64,000 bases of DNA from Megaleporinus macrocephalus (taxonomy: Eukaryota; Chordata; Actinopteri; Characiformes; Anostomidae). The DNA lies in assembly GCA_021613375.1 (NCBI GenBank), contig CM038706.1:25799366-25863365 (forward strand). The letters are read 5' to 3'. Made by a program: the position numbers and the translations under genes. Below are positions 54,036 through 64,000 of this stretch, piece after piece. Below the pieces are notes generated by a model. The model was not told where the DNA came from. It saw only the letters and a program-made list of their open reading frames with translations, and did no database searches. Position 1 is the first letter of the stretch, and each line of letters opens with the position of its first letter.

Positions 54036-55154
54036 ACACCACATCCACTGACACAACATGAGTCACACACAAGACACAAAATCCCCAAATCTTTCAACCC
54101 TATTGTCTTTTATTTTTAATGAAACACGAGCACTTTAGGAAGATCTTTATTTTTAAACAAGTCAGGCCCTGACAACGTACTCACAAATACCTACAAATAA
54201 AGATGTTTAAGGTTGATGTCCCAGAACGAATGTCCCATTGCTACACATGACTGCCTTTAACTGCACAGCACTAACTTATAGAATAAGGTTATCAAGCATT
54301 TTCCTGTTAGTAGCTGTGTGTGTGTGTGTGTGTGTATGTGTGTGTATGCATGTGCCCATTTGCGTAATGTTGGACCACAGCATTCATAATAACTAGACGA
54401 GTAGAGAGAAAGAGGGAGAGAGAGAGAGATGTGTAAGACCTGTCTTAAGGAGTAGAATGGTAGTAATTATTGTGATGGTGTTGGTTTTTATGAAGCGGTT
54501 ATGTCATGCCTGTGCTGGAAACTTTGCGGCTTCTCTGGCTCTCACAGTTACAAAACTCAAGAAATTGCCTCTTCTGGAATTTTAATGGTATCTTTCATGT
54601 GGCCTACACAAACCCTTCTGACTGGCAACCGCTGCATACAACATAATGGATGTTCGCATGTGTGTTCTAAACATGTGCTGGCTATATCCTCTGAGCGCCC
54701 CTCTTAATATATCACTTCATATGTTTCGTCAAGGTACTCGGGGCTGAACTTTGGCTTCCTAATCAACAAAGCCCGCCCCCCCCCCACCACCACCAGCACA
54801 CACATGCACACAACCATCTGCAATCCCCTTCAGCTCTCCAGAGATGGTGTTTGATTAGAAAGGGGCAAATGTGAGAGTGTGTTGTTCGTAGCAGACTCAC
54901 ACGTGTAGCTGTGCGGAGGAACATATGCCTCCGAAACGCAGGAACACATACATCACTGTCAGAGCCGACACACTGCATGCTACGTTAGCAGCCCTAGGAG
55001 GGCATGAGCACAGTGAGCCTGTTTCAAATCAAAACTCTCAAAAAGTGCAGGAGAAAAAAAAAACATCTCCGTATATCACACCACGGAGGGCATCTCCGAG
55101 GACTTCACACCAGGCCGGAGAAATTAAACTGATTCAAGGAAGAGGTGGGCAATA
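54036..55154. other. upstream DNA with GT and C runs
   Basis: (GT)n at 54315-54346 and C10 at 54776-54785. A 118-codon plus frame starting at 54925 runs into the Tc1 element at 55157 and has no family resemblance. Confidence 0.45.
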
Positions 55155-55156
55155 TA

Positions 55157-56099
55157 GAGTGGTGCCTGAAAGTTTAGAATTTTCTATATTTGTGTGTACA
55201 TATGACCTGAATGTCCTAGAAGTTGATGCAGAAAAACAAATGAAGCAAATCAGATATAAATATTGTACATTTACTTACTGACAAAAAATATCCAATGTGA
55301 GTCACTAAACGGTGTAAATCCTTGCTTTCAGTATCAGTTGAGACCCCCTTGTTCAGCAATAACTACAGTTCCAGTAACTGTAGATCAGTCCCACACGTTG
55401 TCTTGAATATTTTAGTCGATTCCTCTCTCCAGAACAGTTTCATTTCTGGAGTGTTGGTGGGTTTTCTTACAATAACTGCTCACTTCAGGTCCTTCCACAA
55501 CATTTCTATTGGATTCAGGACTTTTGCAAACTGCAGATGGGAAACAATGTTCTTGGAAAGCAGCGGCTTCTGCTGGCAACCTGTTGTTTGGTGACTCCTG
55601 AACAATAGCATTAGCGACGGTGAGAAAGGCCTTCAGCTGCCAAGAAGTTACCTTTGTTTTCTTTGTGACCTTACAGACTATTACACACTTGTTGGTTGAC
55701 CATTCCTGGGGAGGGTGGTCTTGATTTTTCCCCTGTGGATGGTGAAGTTCAAACTCTTTAGAGATGGTTCTCAAATATTTTCTGGTCTGATGAGCATTAA
55801 TAACTCTTTTTCTGAGAACGTGTTCTGAAGATCAGACTTTGACAGATCCCGGTTCTTTAAATACAACAGGGTATCCTCTCACAGCAGACATCTGATTTTA
55901 ATTTCAAATTAACTGCTAATCCTACAGGTTCTTATACTTTTGCCACATCACAGATACAGAGCATTTCCCTCAATTTAAAAATGAGCAAGTACTCGTACTG
56001 GTTTTAATTTGGTTCTACTTTTAGGACTTATCGTATGTATCAGATTTATGATGGAATATAGAAAATTCTTAAGTGTTCACAAACTGTCGAGCATCTCTT
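55157..56099 (-). mobile_element. Tc1/mariner element, internally deleted
   Basis: The left end GAGTGGTGCCTGAAAGTTTA and the reverse-complemented right end AAGAGATGCTCGACAGTTTG are inverted repeats, and both continue to AGAATTTTCTATAT. TA lies immediately outside each end (55155-55156; 56100-56101). On the minus strand the frame 55412-55774 keeps transposase pieces: TISKEFELHHPQG and VTSWQLKAFLTVANA (N-terminal DNA-binding region). It then jumps to the SPESNRNVVEG region (the C-terminal catalytic block in intact relatives). The middle of the gene, with most of the catalytic core, is deleted. The element is 943 bp, shorter than an intact Tc1 element of about 1.6 kb, and cannot make transposase. 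Confidence 0.9.
55412..55774 (-). pseudogene. Tc1 transposase remnant (deleted, frameshifted)
   Basis: A 120-codon frame in the element above. The first 70 residues match the paired-like DNA-binding region of fish Tc1 transposases. After about residue 85 it continues in the C-terminal region, so roughly 150 residues including the first two catalytic acidic positions are lost. No functional product expected. Confidence 0.85.
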
Positions 56100-56101
56100 T
56101 A

Positions 56102-56934
56102 GTGAAAATGTAATATTACAACATTGAATAGAAGGAATGTTCTAGAAGTGTTACATTCTAAAATATTACCAAAAACTTTAATGAAGGGTTTTTCACTAAA
56201 TCCAGTTAAACAGGATAAATGATGCCATTTCTGTAATGAAATATGTAGTTGATGTTCTTTAGGCACTGAAGACATCAACAATACTCTCAGAAAAACATAT
56301 CGTGCACAATGATAATGACAAAAATACTCCTGATTTCTAAATTGTGCTAAATATCAACAACTGGTAGGCAATTTAGAGAGCTAGAACGCTGATATATACA
56401 AAACAGTGTGATGCCACGTCACACTGTAAAACATGAATTTTGTTGTTTATGCACAACATAAATATATTCACAGAAATACAAATAATACAAAATTGCTATA
56501 TTTATGACCAAACTATATCATATACCCAATTTAAGATTATGGAAAGACGTTTTATGTGTATCTGCATGTTTTTAAATGCAGTTGGGTATGTTGAGCATGA
56601 ACTATTTATACTTTAGATTATTTACATATTGGACTATTCCAATGTTGTTGGGAGCATACCGTGTTAAACATGTTAAAACGATCTAATGATCCACTATAAA
56701 AAGGTAGCTGTTGAAATAATGGGTTGTTGGTTAGGGTTGAGATAGTGTATGGGACAATCACACACACACACACACACACAACATATTCTAGTCCATGCTT
56801 GGCTTAATTTTCAAACTTGGCAACTCACAAACTCACTGCTGGCTCCCACGCACCAAATTGTAAGTGCTGGGCTGAAAACACAGCCTTCTCTCCACAGAAA
56901 CTTAATGCAAAACATATACACACATATTTGTGTC
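56102..56934. other. upstream DNA; hairpin and CA run
   Basis: A perfect 8-bp inverted repeat CAGTGTGA-N7-TCACACTG lies at about 56406-56428 (see findings). (CA)n at 56759-56780. No exon. Confidence 0.45.
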
Positions 56935-57310
56935 TTTGAATTGTGAGGGACAAGCTTGCAGCCCCCCAAAAACACAAGAGCCCCACAATGTGAGTAAATG
57001 ACCAGGTTTGGGTCCCTGCAATGTGTCATAAACCTGGTATACACACATGGGAAGATTACATAGATTCCATTCATTTTCTAGAGACTTACCCAAAACCTAC
57101 ATAGAACTACTACCACCTTAAACCTAACTCAAGCTATAACCCTAACCTAAGCCTAACTCTAACCTTAACCATAACTTTTACCCTAAAACATATCATCATC
57201 TCAAAATGTAGTGAATTTAATTGTGATCATCACAGGACAAAAAACTGTAAACAGGTTTTGTCCACACAAAGTGGCATAAACTTGGTATGCAAGTGTGTTT
57301 GTGTGTCTGT
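56935..57310. repeat. dispersed fish repeat with degenerate telomere-like core
   Basis: AAACACAAGAGCCCCACAAT, CAATGTGTCATAAACCTGG, CATTCATTTTCTAGAGACTT and GGACAAAAAACTG flank a core (57100-57195) of variants of CCTAACCCTAA such as ACCCTAACCTAAGCCTAACT. The same layout occurs in a dispersed repeat common in fish genomes. The core is degenerate, not a true telomeric array. Confidence 0.6.
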
Positions 57311-59232
57311 GTGTTCCAGGTTCATGCCACAGTCCTGTTTCTTTGATGGTCTCCACAATGTAGATCATAGAATGATAAGGTTCATGGTAGGGTTAGGCTA
57401 GTTCTGCTTAAGGTGTGGGCCAGTCTCCAGGAATGGAGGGTTTCTTTGGGTTTCTTTGGGTTTCCTCATAGTCAGGTCACCATAGGAAGCTACAGCTGCT
57501 TTAAAAAAATGACCCTGGCTTAATCTTCTGTCTTCTCCACTCGTGGCTGGAGAAAAAAGAGAAGCTCCCTCCCTTTCTCCTCTGGCTGCCCACCCAGGCC
57601 TGCTTTCCATCTTTATTTAGGAATTAGCGATTACAGGGGCTGGACTGTTTGTTCTCCTGCCTGATCTTGATGGTTAATTGCAGTAAATTAGAAGGAGGAG
57701 GAGAGGGCCGGCTTTGCTTAGCAGTAAACAGCTCTTCAAGGCTAGAGAGCAGGGGTGAGAAAAAGACAGAGAAAATGTCTTGCTGGTTTTGCTTGTTTTG
57801 CCAGTGTTTTGTAAGTATTAAATAGGGGTCTGGTTTTCAGTTCTGATACTCTGAGATAGGGTCTTCTCAATTCTCCCATCATGAGGAGTGGAGATACTGG
57901 TTAACCAAAACAGTCTCTCCAGAACATTCTTACTTAAGATTGATTTATGATATATTTATACTGTAATACTTGAGTATTTCTGAACAGCTTATGTCATTAA
58001 TTATAAGTAAGTAAGATAAATTATGTTCTGACATACACTAAACATTTGTTAAATTAATTACACCATCAGGAAGCATTGATAAACTCAGAAAAACACTATA
58101 CATCTCTTAATAAGATCATCAAAACCGTAGCAACTCACAGTACTTATGATACTATTCAAGTAGAAATGTACAAGCATATTTATTTAATATGCATGAAATG
58201 ATCACTTTAGTTCCCTAGACCTGATACATTGTGTTTTTAAAGAGAGTCTACTGCCTTCTAAACTCTATTACATTGGAGCTTGTAAATGGAACAAATGTCT
58301 AGCACTTTGTTTCAGGTGAATTTGTATCTATTACTAAGCCAGGATGAGTAAGCTAGTTTTTGAAAAAAATCCCGAAAACACGAAACCCACTCTACTCCTG
58401 GAAAACCCACCTATATTCTCCTTAACATAGAAGTCCCTGTAATAGGTAACCTAACACAGCTGGATGTAAATATTTGTTTTACTTTTTAACTATCTAAAAA
58501 CTGAGTGCATACGAGCATATACAGACACAGAATACATACAATATAAAAAAATAAATACAGCTACAGCTTAGCAACGCAAGCACTAATGAATACAAATGTG
58601 CATGAGGTAGGTAGACAGACAGGCAGGTAGGCCATCCAGTCATTTACTTCCTCCACAGATAACTTTTTCTTTTATTGTCTGAACATTTGATTGCTATCAA
58701 GAGGTAGTATTTGAAAAAATATCAAAAGGTTTTTAAAATACATCATCTACTGCGGCCTTACTTTAAGGCCTCTTATATCAACACCAGGTCATTTACTTCT
58801 GCCATTAATACTGGCATAAGCTGTTTATAAATGTTTACACATTGCTTTGTAAATATGTTTATCAGTGCTTATACATGTATTATGATGGCCCTAAGTAGGA
58901 AAGTGTTACTGATAAATAATACTGAAAAGAAAGTCTCTTTTTAAAAACTGCTCATAGTAATTATTTTCTTACTAATTACAGAACGTTCTGACTTATATAC
59001 ATTAATTACACACAAGCTTTCATTGGGTTGCTCTTTAGCTTGAATATTGCACTTATGCAACTTCATGCATTACTTAACTGCTTCTCCATGTGCTTCCTGA
59101 GGCTGAGAAGCGAAACGTGGTGTTGGGAGGTATTTGGAGGTAGAAGTAGAGTGTTCACATCTGACAAAAATATTCAAACTAAAGAAAAAGTACACATTAA
59201 AGAAATGTCTTGGCAAAAAACTCAGTTCTTCC
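57311..59232. other. upstream DNA with a possible regulatory patch and a MITE scrap
   Basis: The patch 57595-57745 (TTTAGGAATTAGCGATTAC; GATGGTTAATTGCAGTAAAT) is non-repetitive with homeodomain-like cores. The stretch 58800-58915 (TACATGTATTATGATGGCCC, AGGAAAGTGTTACTG) resembles the end of a common fish repeat that begins with AGTAACACTTT. A tetranucleotide GTAGGTAGACAGACAGGC run lies at 58607-58630. Confidence 0.35.
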
Positions 59233-59375
59233 CAATTTTCCACTTAATACAAAATTTCTACTTAATACAATTGTCCATACAAAAACACTGGTCAGTGTTT
59301 CAATTAGTCTTCATTCAGTTTATTCTTCCTCCCTCAAAACTTCCCTCTACCTGTTTAAACTGCATCTGTGCCATT
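59233..59375. repeat. local duplication, block A copy 1
   Basis: 143 bp beginning CAATTTTCCACTTAATAC and ending GCATCTGTGCCATT, repeated almost exactly at 59566-59707. Confidence 0.9.
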
Positions 59376-59377
59376 GA

Positions 59378-59566
59378 GTGGGTTGAAAGGAAGAGAGGGT
59401 GTTTCTCAGTACCAAGAATATGAAGAATGGACTTCTTGACAAGTTACCTTGAACACTCTGAGAGGTGTGTGAAATGTTTGCTATTGCTTAATAGGCCACT
59501 GTAGTAAAGTTGCTTTTACCAGCTTTGAGAGACCATTTAGTAGCTGATAAATTTTGAATATTAAAC
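59378..59566. repeat. local duplication, block B copy 1
   Basis: 189 bp beginning GTGGGTTGAAAGGAAGAGAG and ending GAATATTAAAC, repeated at 60562-60743 with a deletion of about 7 bp and a few substitutions. Confidence 0.9.
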
Positions 59567-59707
59567 AATTTTCCATAAATACAAAATTTCCACTTAATAC
59601 AATTGTCCATACAAAAACACTGGTCAGTGTTTAAATCAGTCTTCATTCAGTTTATTCTTCCCCCCTCAAAACTTCCCTCTATCTGTTCAAACTGCATCTG
59701 TGCCATT
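59566..59707. repeat. local duplication, block A copy 2
   Basis: Nearly identical to 59233-59375; joins directly to the end of block B copy 1. Confidence 0.9.
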
Positions 59708-60561
59708 CACTGAGGTCATGCAGACACGTCAGTGTGGTTTATGACACTATACAAAACTGGTGAGCCCGGCTAGGGCGGCTGATTACTCAGTATTTATCCA
59801 GCAGTACGTGAATGTGCCCTAGATGACCTACTGAACTGGGAGAACATTTTGAAGAACATTTCAACCGTAGCACACTGTGATTTCCCATGATTCACCTGGA
59901 GCCACAGAAGAGTTTGAAGCTGGAAGAAAAACATCGGAATGCGGTACCTCGGCTGTATGTATGTAGCTACTGCATGTATGTAGTGAACTGCTGCCAGAGA
60001 GGTTAGCAGTACCTACATTAGGTAAGATAATGATTAAGTTCTCCCAGCTACAGCTCGACACTGCACAGATTCAGACAAATATGCAGGTCAGTGCCACAAA
60101 AAGGATCTGAAATAATGTCTGAATGGAGCTTTCAATGAATGGACATTTACAGTGGTGGCAGATACAGTGTGTCGAAGCTTTTATGGATACTAAACACTCA
60201 CATACTGAAACAGCCTACTGCTTTACTGCTCAAGGAGTACGTACTGGCTCCAATCTAGTACCTACTGGCTTAGTAGGCGATTTTGGACACAGCTACAGTC
60301 ATTCTTGTGTATGTAAAGCATAATTCAACCTCAGTGTGTAGCTAAATGCGCAGGCAGCTAATTTAGATGAGGGTGTTTAAGTGTTCAACATCTTTTCATG
60401 TACACACACATCATACAAACTCCTGAAGACATGCTTATATAAACAGAAACAACAGAAACTGTGCAATCGAACGTTCATATGTGCCAAACTACTGAGATAA
60501 GAGTCTCCGCTGGACAGAGTGGAAAGTGGTTTAAAAGCTTGCTGGGTGTATCGAACAATGG
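59708..60561. other. 854-bp segment between block A copy 2 and block B copy 2
   Basis: Present in the second A-B unit and absent from the first, where A and B are adjacent. No terminal inverted repeat, long ORF or target duplication was recognised. It is either an insertion into copy 2 or ancestral DNA lost from copy 1. Confidence 0.7.
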
Positions 60562-60743
60562 GTGGGTTGAAAGAAAGAGAGGGTGTTTCTCAGTACCAAG
60601 AATATGAAGAATGGACTTCTTGACAAGTTACCTTGAACGAGGTGTGTGAAATGTTTGCTATTGCTTAATAGGCCACTGTAGTACAGCTGCTTTCACCAGC
60701 TTTGAGAGACCATTTAGTAGCTGATGAATTTAGAATATTAAAC
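60562..60743. repeat. local duplication, block B copy 2
   Basis: Matches 59378-59566; lacks the ACTCTGA-type segment found at about 59453 in copy 1. Confidence 0.9.
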
Positions 60744-62289
60744 CTGGAAAAACAGGATCTGATATGACTGCTCATATTTTTCTTTCCTTAATTAAAGTCA
60801 GAGTCTGTCAGCTACAACTGGGACTGTACTGGTAGTCTTATTTAAGTGTTTACGACCCAACAGCTAAAGTGTTTTTCAAAGCCTGGATTTCAAATAAATG
60901 AAGGTAAGTGCAGCGTATGAGGCAATTTGAGTAAACACGGGAGGAATGGAGAAAGAAAATGTGCTGCTACAGCCATCACTGGCAAGCTGAGGCACTGCGC
61001 CAGGCTGAGGGGAAAGATAAAGACAACCCGCATTGCCAGAATAAACTTTCATATCAGGTATTATTTGTACTAAATGAGCAAATATTTGATAACTTTAATG
61101 TGTATTTCTCACCTAATTTGTTTTCTAAAAGAGCTAAGCACATGTGTGGCTGTGGGTCAGTAAACTCAGCCACAGTGAATGCTGGGTCTTTTCATTCGTT
61201 CTTGTGGGCAAGTCGTGATCGGATGCATCCTCGGTTTTCAGGGTAGAGCAAGGTACACTGGTACATGTGTTTTTGATTACTGCAAAGCAGTTTGGGCAGA
61301 GCAAGATGATGTCAGGCAAGAACAGAAAGATACAAGAACATACAAGAATGCATGTTGCGAAACGATCCTGAACCTAAAAGTATTAATTTAAAGCATTCTT
61401 AGATGTTACGCATGGCGTCACTTTGTCGAATTGTTTTGGAAACTGAATAAATAGTACAAATTCTGCACAAAACCAGTACAGATATGGAGAAAATGTACTT
61501 AAGTTGAGTGATATGAGTTATCTGTTTAGTTCCACATTAGAGAAAGTGATAGGACCTATTAGAACTCACATCATTATGTGAACTGCAGCAGCATTGAGTC
61601 CTCAGTTTGTGATCTATGCCAAACTACCTGCTATATAAGCATGCTGGTGTCATGCAACCAGTATACACAACGAGGAAACACCAGTTCCAGGTCCAGCTGG
61701 TCCACTGGCAAAGAATATTATATCATTCAGTTACTAAACTAAACACTCCTGGCCAAGTGCTGAGTCTTAAATAGATGGTGCTGTAGAGTGATGTTAGCTC
61801 TTTCATGCACAGACTGAGAGTCAGATTAAAGACATTAAAGGCAGATTATCTAATGAGCTTGTTTCACAGACAACTGAACAATCTTTTAATCATCCCACAT
61901 TCAGCCCTGTGGGTGGTTCGTCTGTACAGCTATGACTCATATGAAAACACACATGGCCTATACACGTACACTCATCCTCAGTAAGCCTCCACCATTTCCC
62001 AGAACACATTGTTAAACATTTGTTGTTCTTTGTAATGGGCTGACATTTCATAGACCAAATGCAATGTGGGAGGTATTTTAGCTTATTTTTAAGTATTATA
62101 TATATTTTATGTATGTATTCCATTCACACCCATATACAGACACTAAACTGCAAAACCAGCCAAATTGATTGTATTTGCACAAAACAATTAAGGAGAAGAA
62201 AACAACTTAATAATAAAATAAGAAACATTTACACATTATTTGAACTCACAGGATTGAGACTGTGTGAACTGTGTGGCCATTAGCTAACC
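60744..62289. other. upstream DNA, no gene
   Basis: No repeat ends or exons recognised. The 95-codon frame at 60959-61246 has no family resemblance. Confidence 0.45.
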
Positions 62290-62800
62290 ACTTGTTAATG
62301 AGGCTGATTGGAAAAGTTACATAAAGATGGGAAGGGGAAAGAGGTCATGTTGTCTGATGAGTCCAGACTGACCCTATTCCAGAGTGCTGGGTTTGTCAGG
62401 GTAAGAAGGGGATCACTTGACACATTCACCCATCATGCACAGTGCCCACTGTACTAGTCACTGGAGGTACTGGCTTGATGTGAGGTTACTTCAGTTGGTG
62501 AGGTCGAGGCTCAGCAACGTGACGTGGCAAAATGTCAGCTGTCTATGCAATCATTCTGAATTACCAAGTTTTTCCCATCAATAGATTTTTCTTCTCTGAC
62601 GGCACAGGTTTAAATGGTAAAGAGTCCTGACCTTCACCCCCATGAAAGTTTTTGGAATGTGCTGTAGAAGAATTTCCAGAATGGTTCAGTTCTCTTGTTG
62701 TCAACACAAGATTGACATAAATGCAACCCTGGATATAAACAAAGGCTATGACATGTATAAGACTGTTGAAACAGCAACTGTGTGCCGTAAGGAAAGCTAA
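62290..62800 (+). pseudogene. decayed Tc1/mariner transposase
   Basis: The plus strand reads VMLSDESRLTLFQSAGFVRV (62345-62405), then after frame changes and stops a remnant of the IPSMDFF block (about 62565-62600) and SPDLHPHESFWNVL (about 62625-62665). These are the second catalytic aspartate region and the SPDLNPIE-W block of Tc1-like transposases. Several stops and frameshifts are present; the N-terminal domain and the terminal repeats were not found. It is a different Tc1 family from the copies at 6.2-6.7 and 55.2-56.1 kb, judged by its block wording. Confidence 0.75.
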
Positions 62801-63540
62801 AGCTTTTTTTTTTTTGCCAGGTATTGTAAATATACACAGTAACAAAAACAGCCTGTTTATTTTTAAGGGATAAAGAAAGGTTGACAAACTGGCCATATAA
62901 AAATAAATGATGGATGTTTTGGTGCATAGATGCACACACATTGTCAGAGGGCCTTAGGAAAATAAATCAAATGCAAAACAAAAAAGAAAAGATACAGGCC
63001 CTTTCATATATAACATCAACAAAAGCTCTTAGTTTCCCCTTTAGAGTGATGCAGGAAGGAACGATGAAAGTAGAAGAAATAACACAGTGCAACAAACAGA
63101 GACTCACAATTATTGGCACACATACACGCAAGGAATTGTGGGATACCGCTACCTTCATTTCAAGCTCTGACAACATCAAAGAGCGTCGTGCTCTAGCAGC
63201 GTGACACGCGATTGAGTGTGCAGCTTAAGATAAACCCAATTACGCCTTAAGTGAAGTCAGATGGATTATCGATTGGATCCATAAACAAAAGGTTACTTCT
63301 TCGCACGTTTAACATGGCGCTCCGGCCTCTCTGCCCACATTGCCTTGATTACTGTAGATTACAGTGTTTGACATGATGATTGCGTCTAGCCACTTCCCCT
63401 CCGACCCCCCCACGCCCCCCACCCCTTCTCACTCTTTCATGCCACATTGCGCAGGAATATCTTTGACAGATGTTCTGCGTTCAAGCATGACTACAACGAT
63501 CATCAACAACACTGAACTCTCTTTCTCTGCCCTATACCAG
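62801..63540. other. upstream DNA, no gene
   Basis: T11 run at 62806. Opposed frames of 101-126 codons at 62561-62941 are shadows over the transposase relic and low-complexity DNA. Confidence 0.4.
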
Positions 63541-63585
<45 letters not shown>

Positions 63586-63599
63586 GTCTCTCTCTGTCT
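63541..63599. repeat. (CT)n microsatellite
   Basis: CT run with regular GTCT interruptions in its right half. Confidence 0.95.
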
Positions 63600-64000
63600 G
63601 CTCATGTCATGTCTTATTTAAATTCCTTTATTTGAATTGCGCACGATTCTGCAGTGTCTCTGCGGCTCTGTTTTCTGGAAGGAGGCCAGGTCAGAGGTCA
63701 TTATTTGGACAGGCTCTCATTACTCAGAAAAAAATCAGGCACATTTCAGTGGACACACACGCACACTCAAATACACACACACACACAAAGATGGACACAT
63801 ACAGCTTCTCTTCTTTTCCTCTTTCTTGCACTTTGATGTCCACTAATATCCTGCATAACCTTGTCACCAAATGTGCTTGTTTTAGTGACCACTAGAGGGC
63901 AGAGGTCTACTTATTTGGGTCTAATGTATATATAAATATATATATATACAATGCACATTTCCTGATGTAAACTGCTGCTAGTAACTTATAGCAGCTTACA
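63600..64000. other. right edge of window, no gene
   Basis: A (CA)n-rich stretch lies at 63745-63787 and an AT run at 63925-63952. A CTCF-like site at 63889 is listed separately. Confidence 0.45.
63889..63902 (+). promoter_or_regulatory. CTCF-like motif
   Basis: CCACTAGAGGGCAG is an exact match to the CTCF core consensus. Confidence 0.45.

Noticed and set aside
54925..55281. 118-codon plus frame beginning MPPKRRNTYITV
   Set aside because: Its last third lies inside the Tc1 insertion at 55157 and the rest has no recognisable domain.
57100..57195. True interstitial telomere array
   Set aside because: Units are degenerate and embedded in a dispersed-repeat context.
59028..59423. 131-codon plus frame
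   Set aside because: It runs across the start of the duplicated A and B blocks, and the second copies do not preserve the frame; not coding.

Overview
The window reads as vertebrate, almost certainly teleost, nuclear DNA. It is AT-rich and CpG-poor apart from one strong CpG island. It carries many long dinucleotide microsatellites and fish-typical mobile elements: Tc1/mariner relics, hAT-type and other MITEs, a tRNA-type SINE, LINE 3' ends and a Ty3/gypsy-like solo LTR. There are no operons, and no long ORF survives inspection. Most open frames are chance or low-complexity frames (GA/CT, AT, GT runs) or pieces of transposons.

One gene can be recognised. On the minus strand, a CpG island (about 28.2-29.1 kb) contains an ATG at 28592 that opens the peptide MDGFAGSL, followed by a phase-1 splice donor at 28568/28567. 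This is the start of EML4 (echinoderm microtubule-associated protein-like 4). Its 5' UTR/promoter lies at higher coordinates. Intron 1 runs leftwards from 28567 at least to the left edge of the window. I could not find exon 2 (the trimerisation coiled coil), so it is probably to the left of position 1.

Left part (1-28.5 kb): eml4 intron 1. It holds a hAT-like MITE (8-363), a candidate alternative first exon with its own 5' region (3.5-4.16 kb, same strand, same splice phase as eml4 exon 1), a decayed Tc1 transposase (about 6.2-6.7 kb), a LINE tail, several MITEs, and a hAT-like element with a perfect 8-bp target duplication (27353-27782) just downstream of the promoter.

Right part (29-64 kb): DNA upstream of eml4, with no recognisable protein-coding gene. 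It has a small promoter-like patch with E2F, CHR and E-box motifs near 31.35 kb, several GC-richer non-repetitive patches that could be regulatory, a LINE 3' end (39.2-39.7 kb), and three copies of one 245-bp inverted-repeat MITE (41.5-46.9 kb). A SINE is split by a solo LTR (53.3-54.0 kb), and a Tc1 deletion derivative is bounded by TA duplications (55.16-56.10 kb). There is a degenerate telomere-like dispersed repeat (57 kb), a recent local duplication with an 854-bp extra segment in one copy (59.2-60.7 kb), and a second decayed Tc1 transposase on the plus strand (62.3-62.8 kb).

In known vertebrate genomes the DNA upstream of EML4 is a sparse interval, so an absence of coding exons over 35 kb is not surprising. 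All family assignments come from recognising sequence by eye; no search was run.
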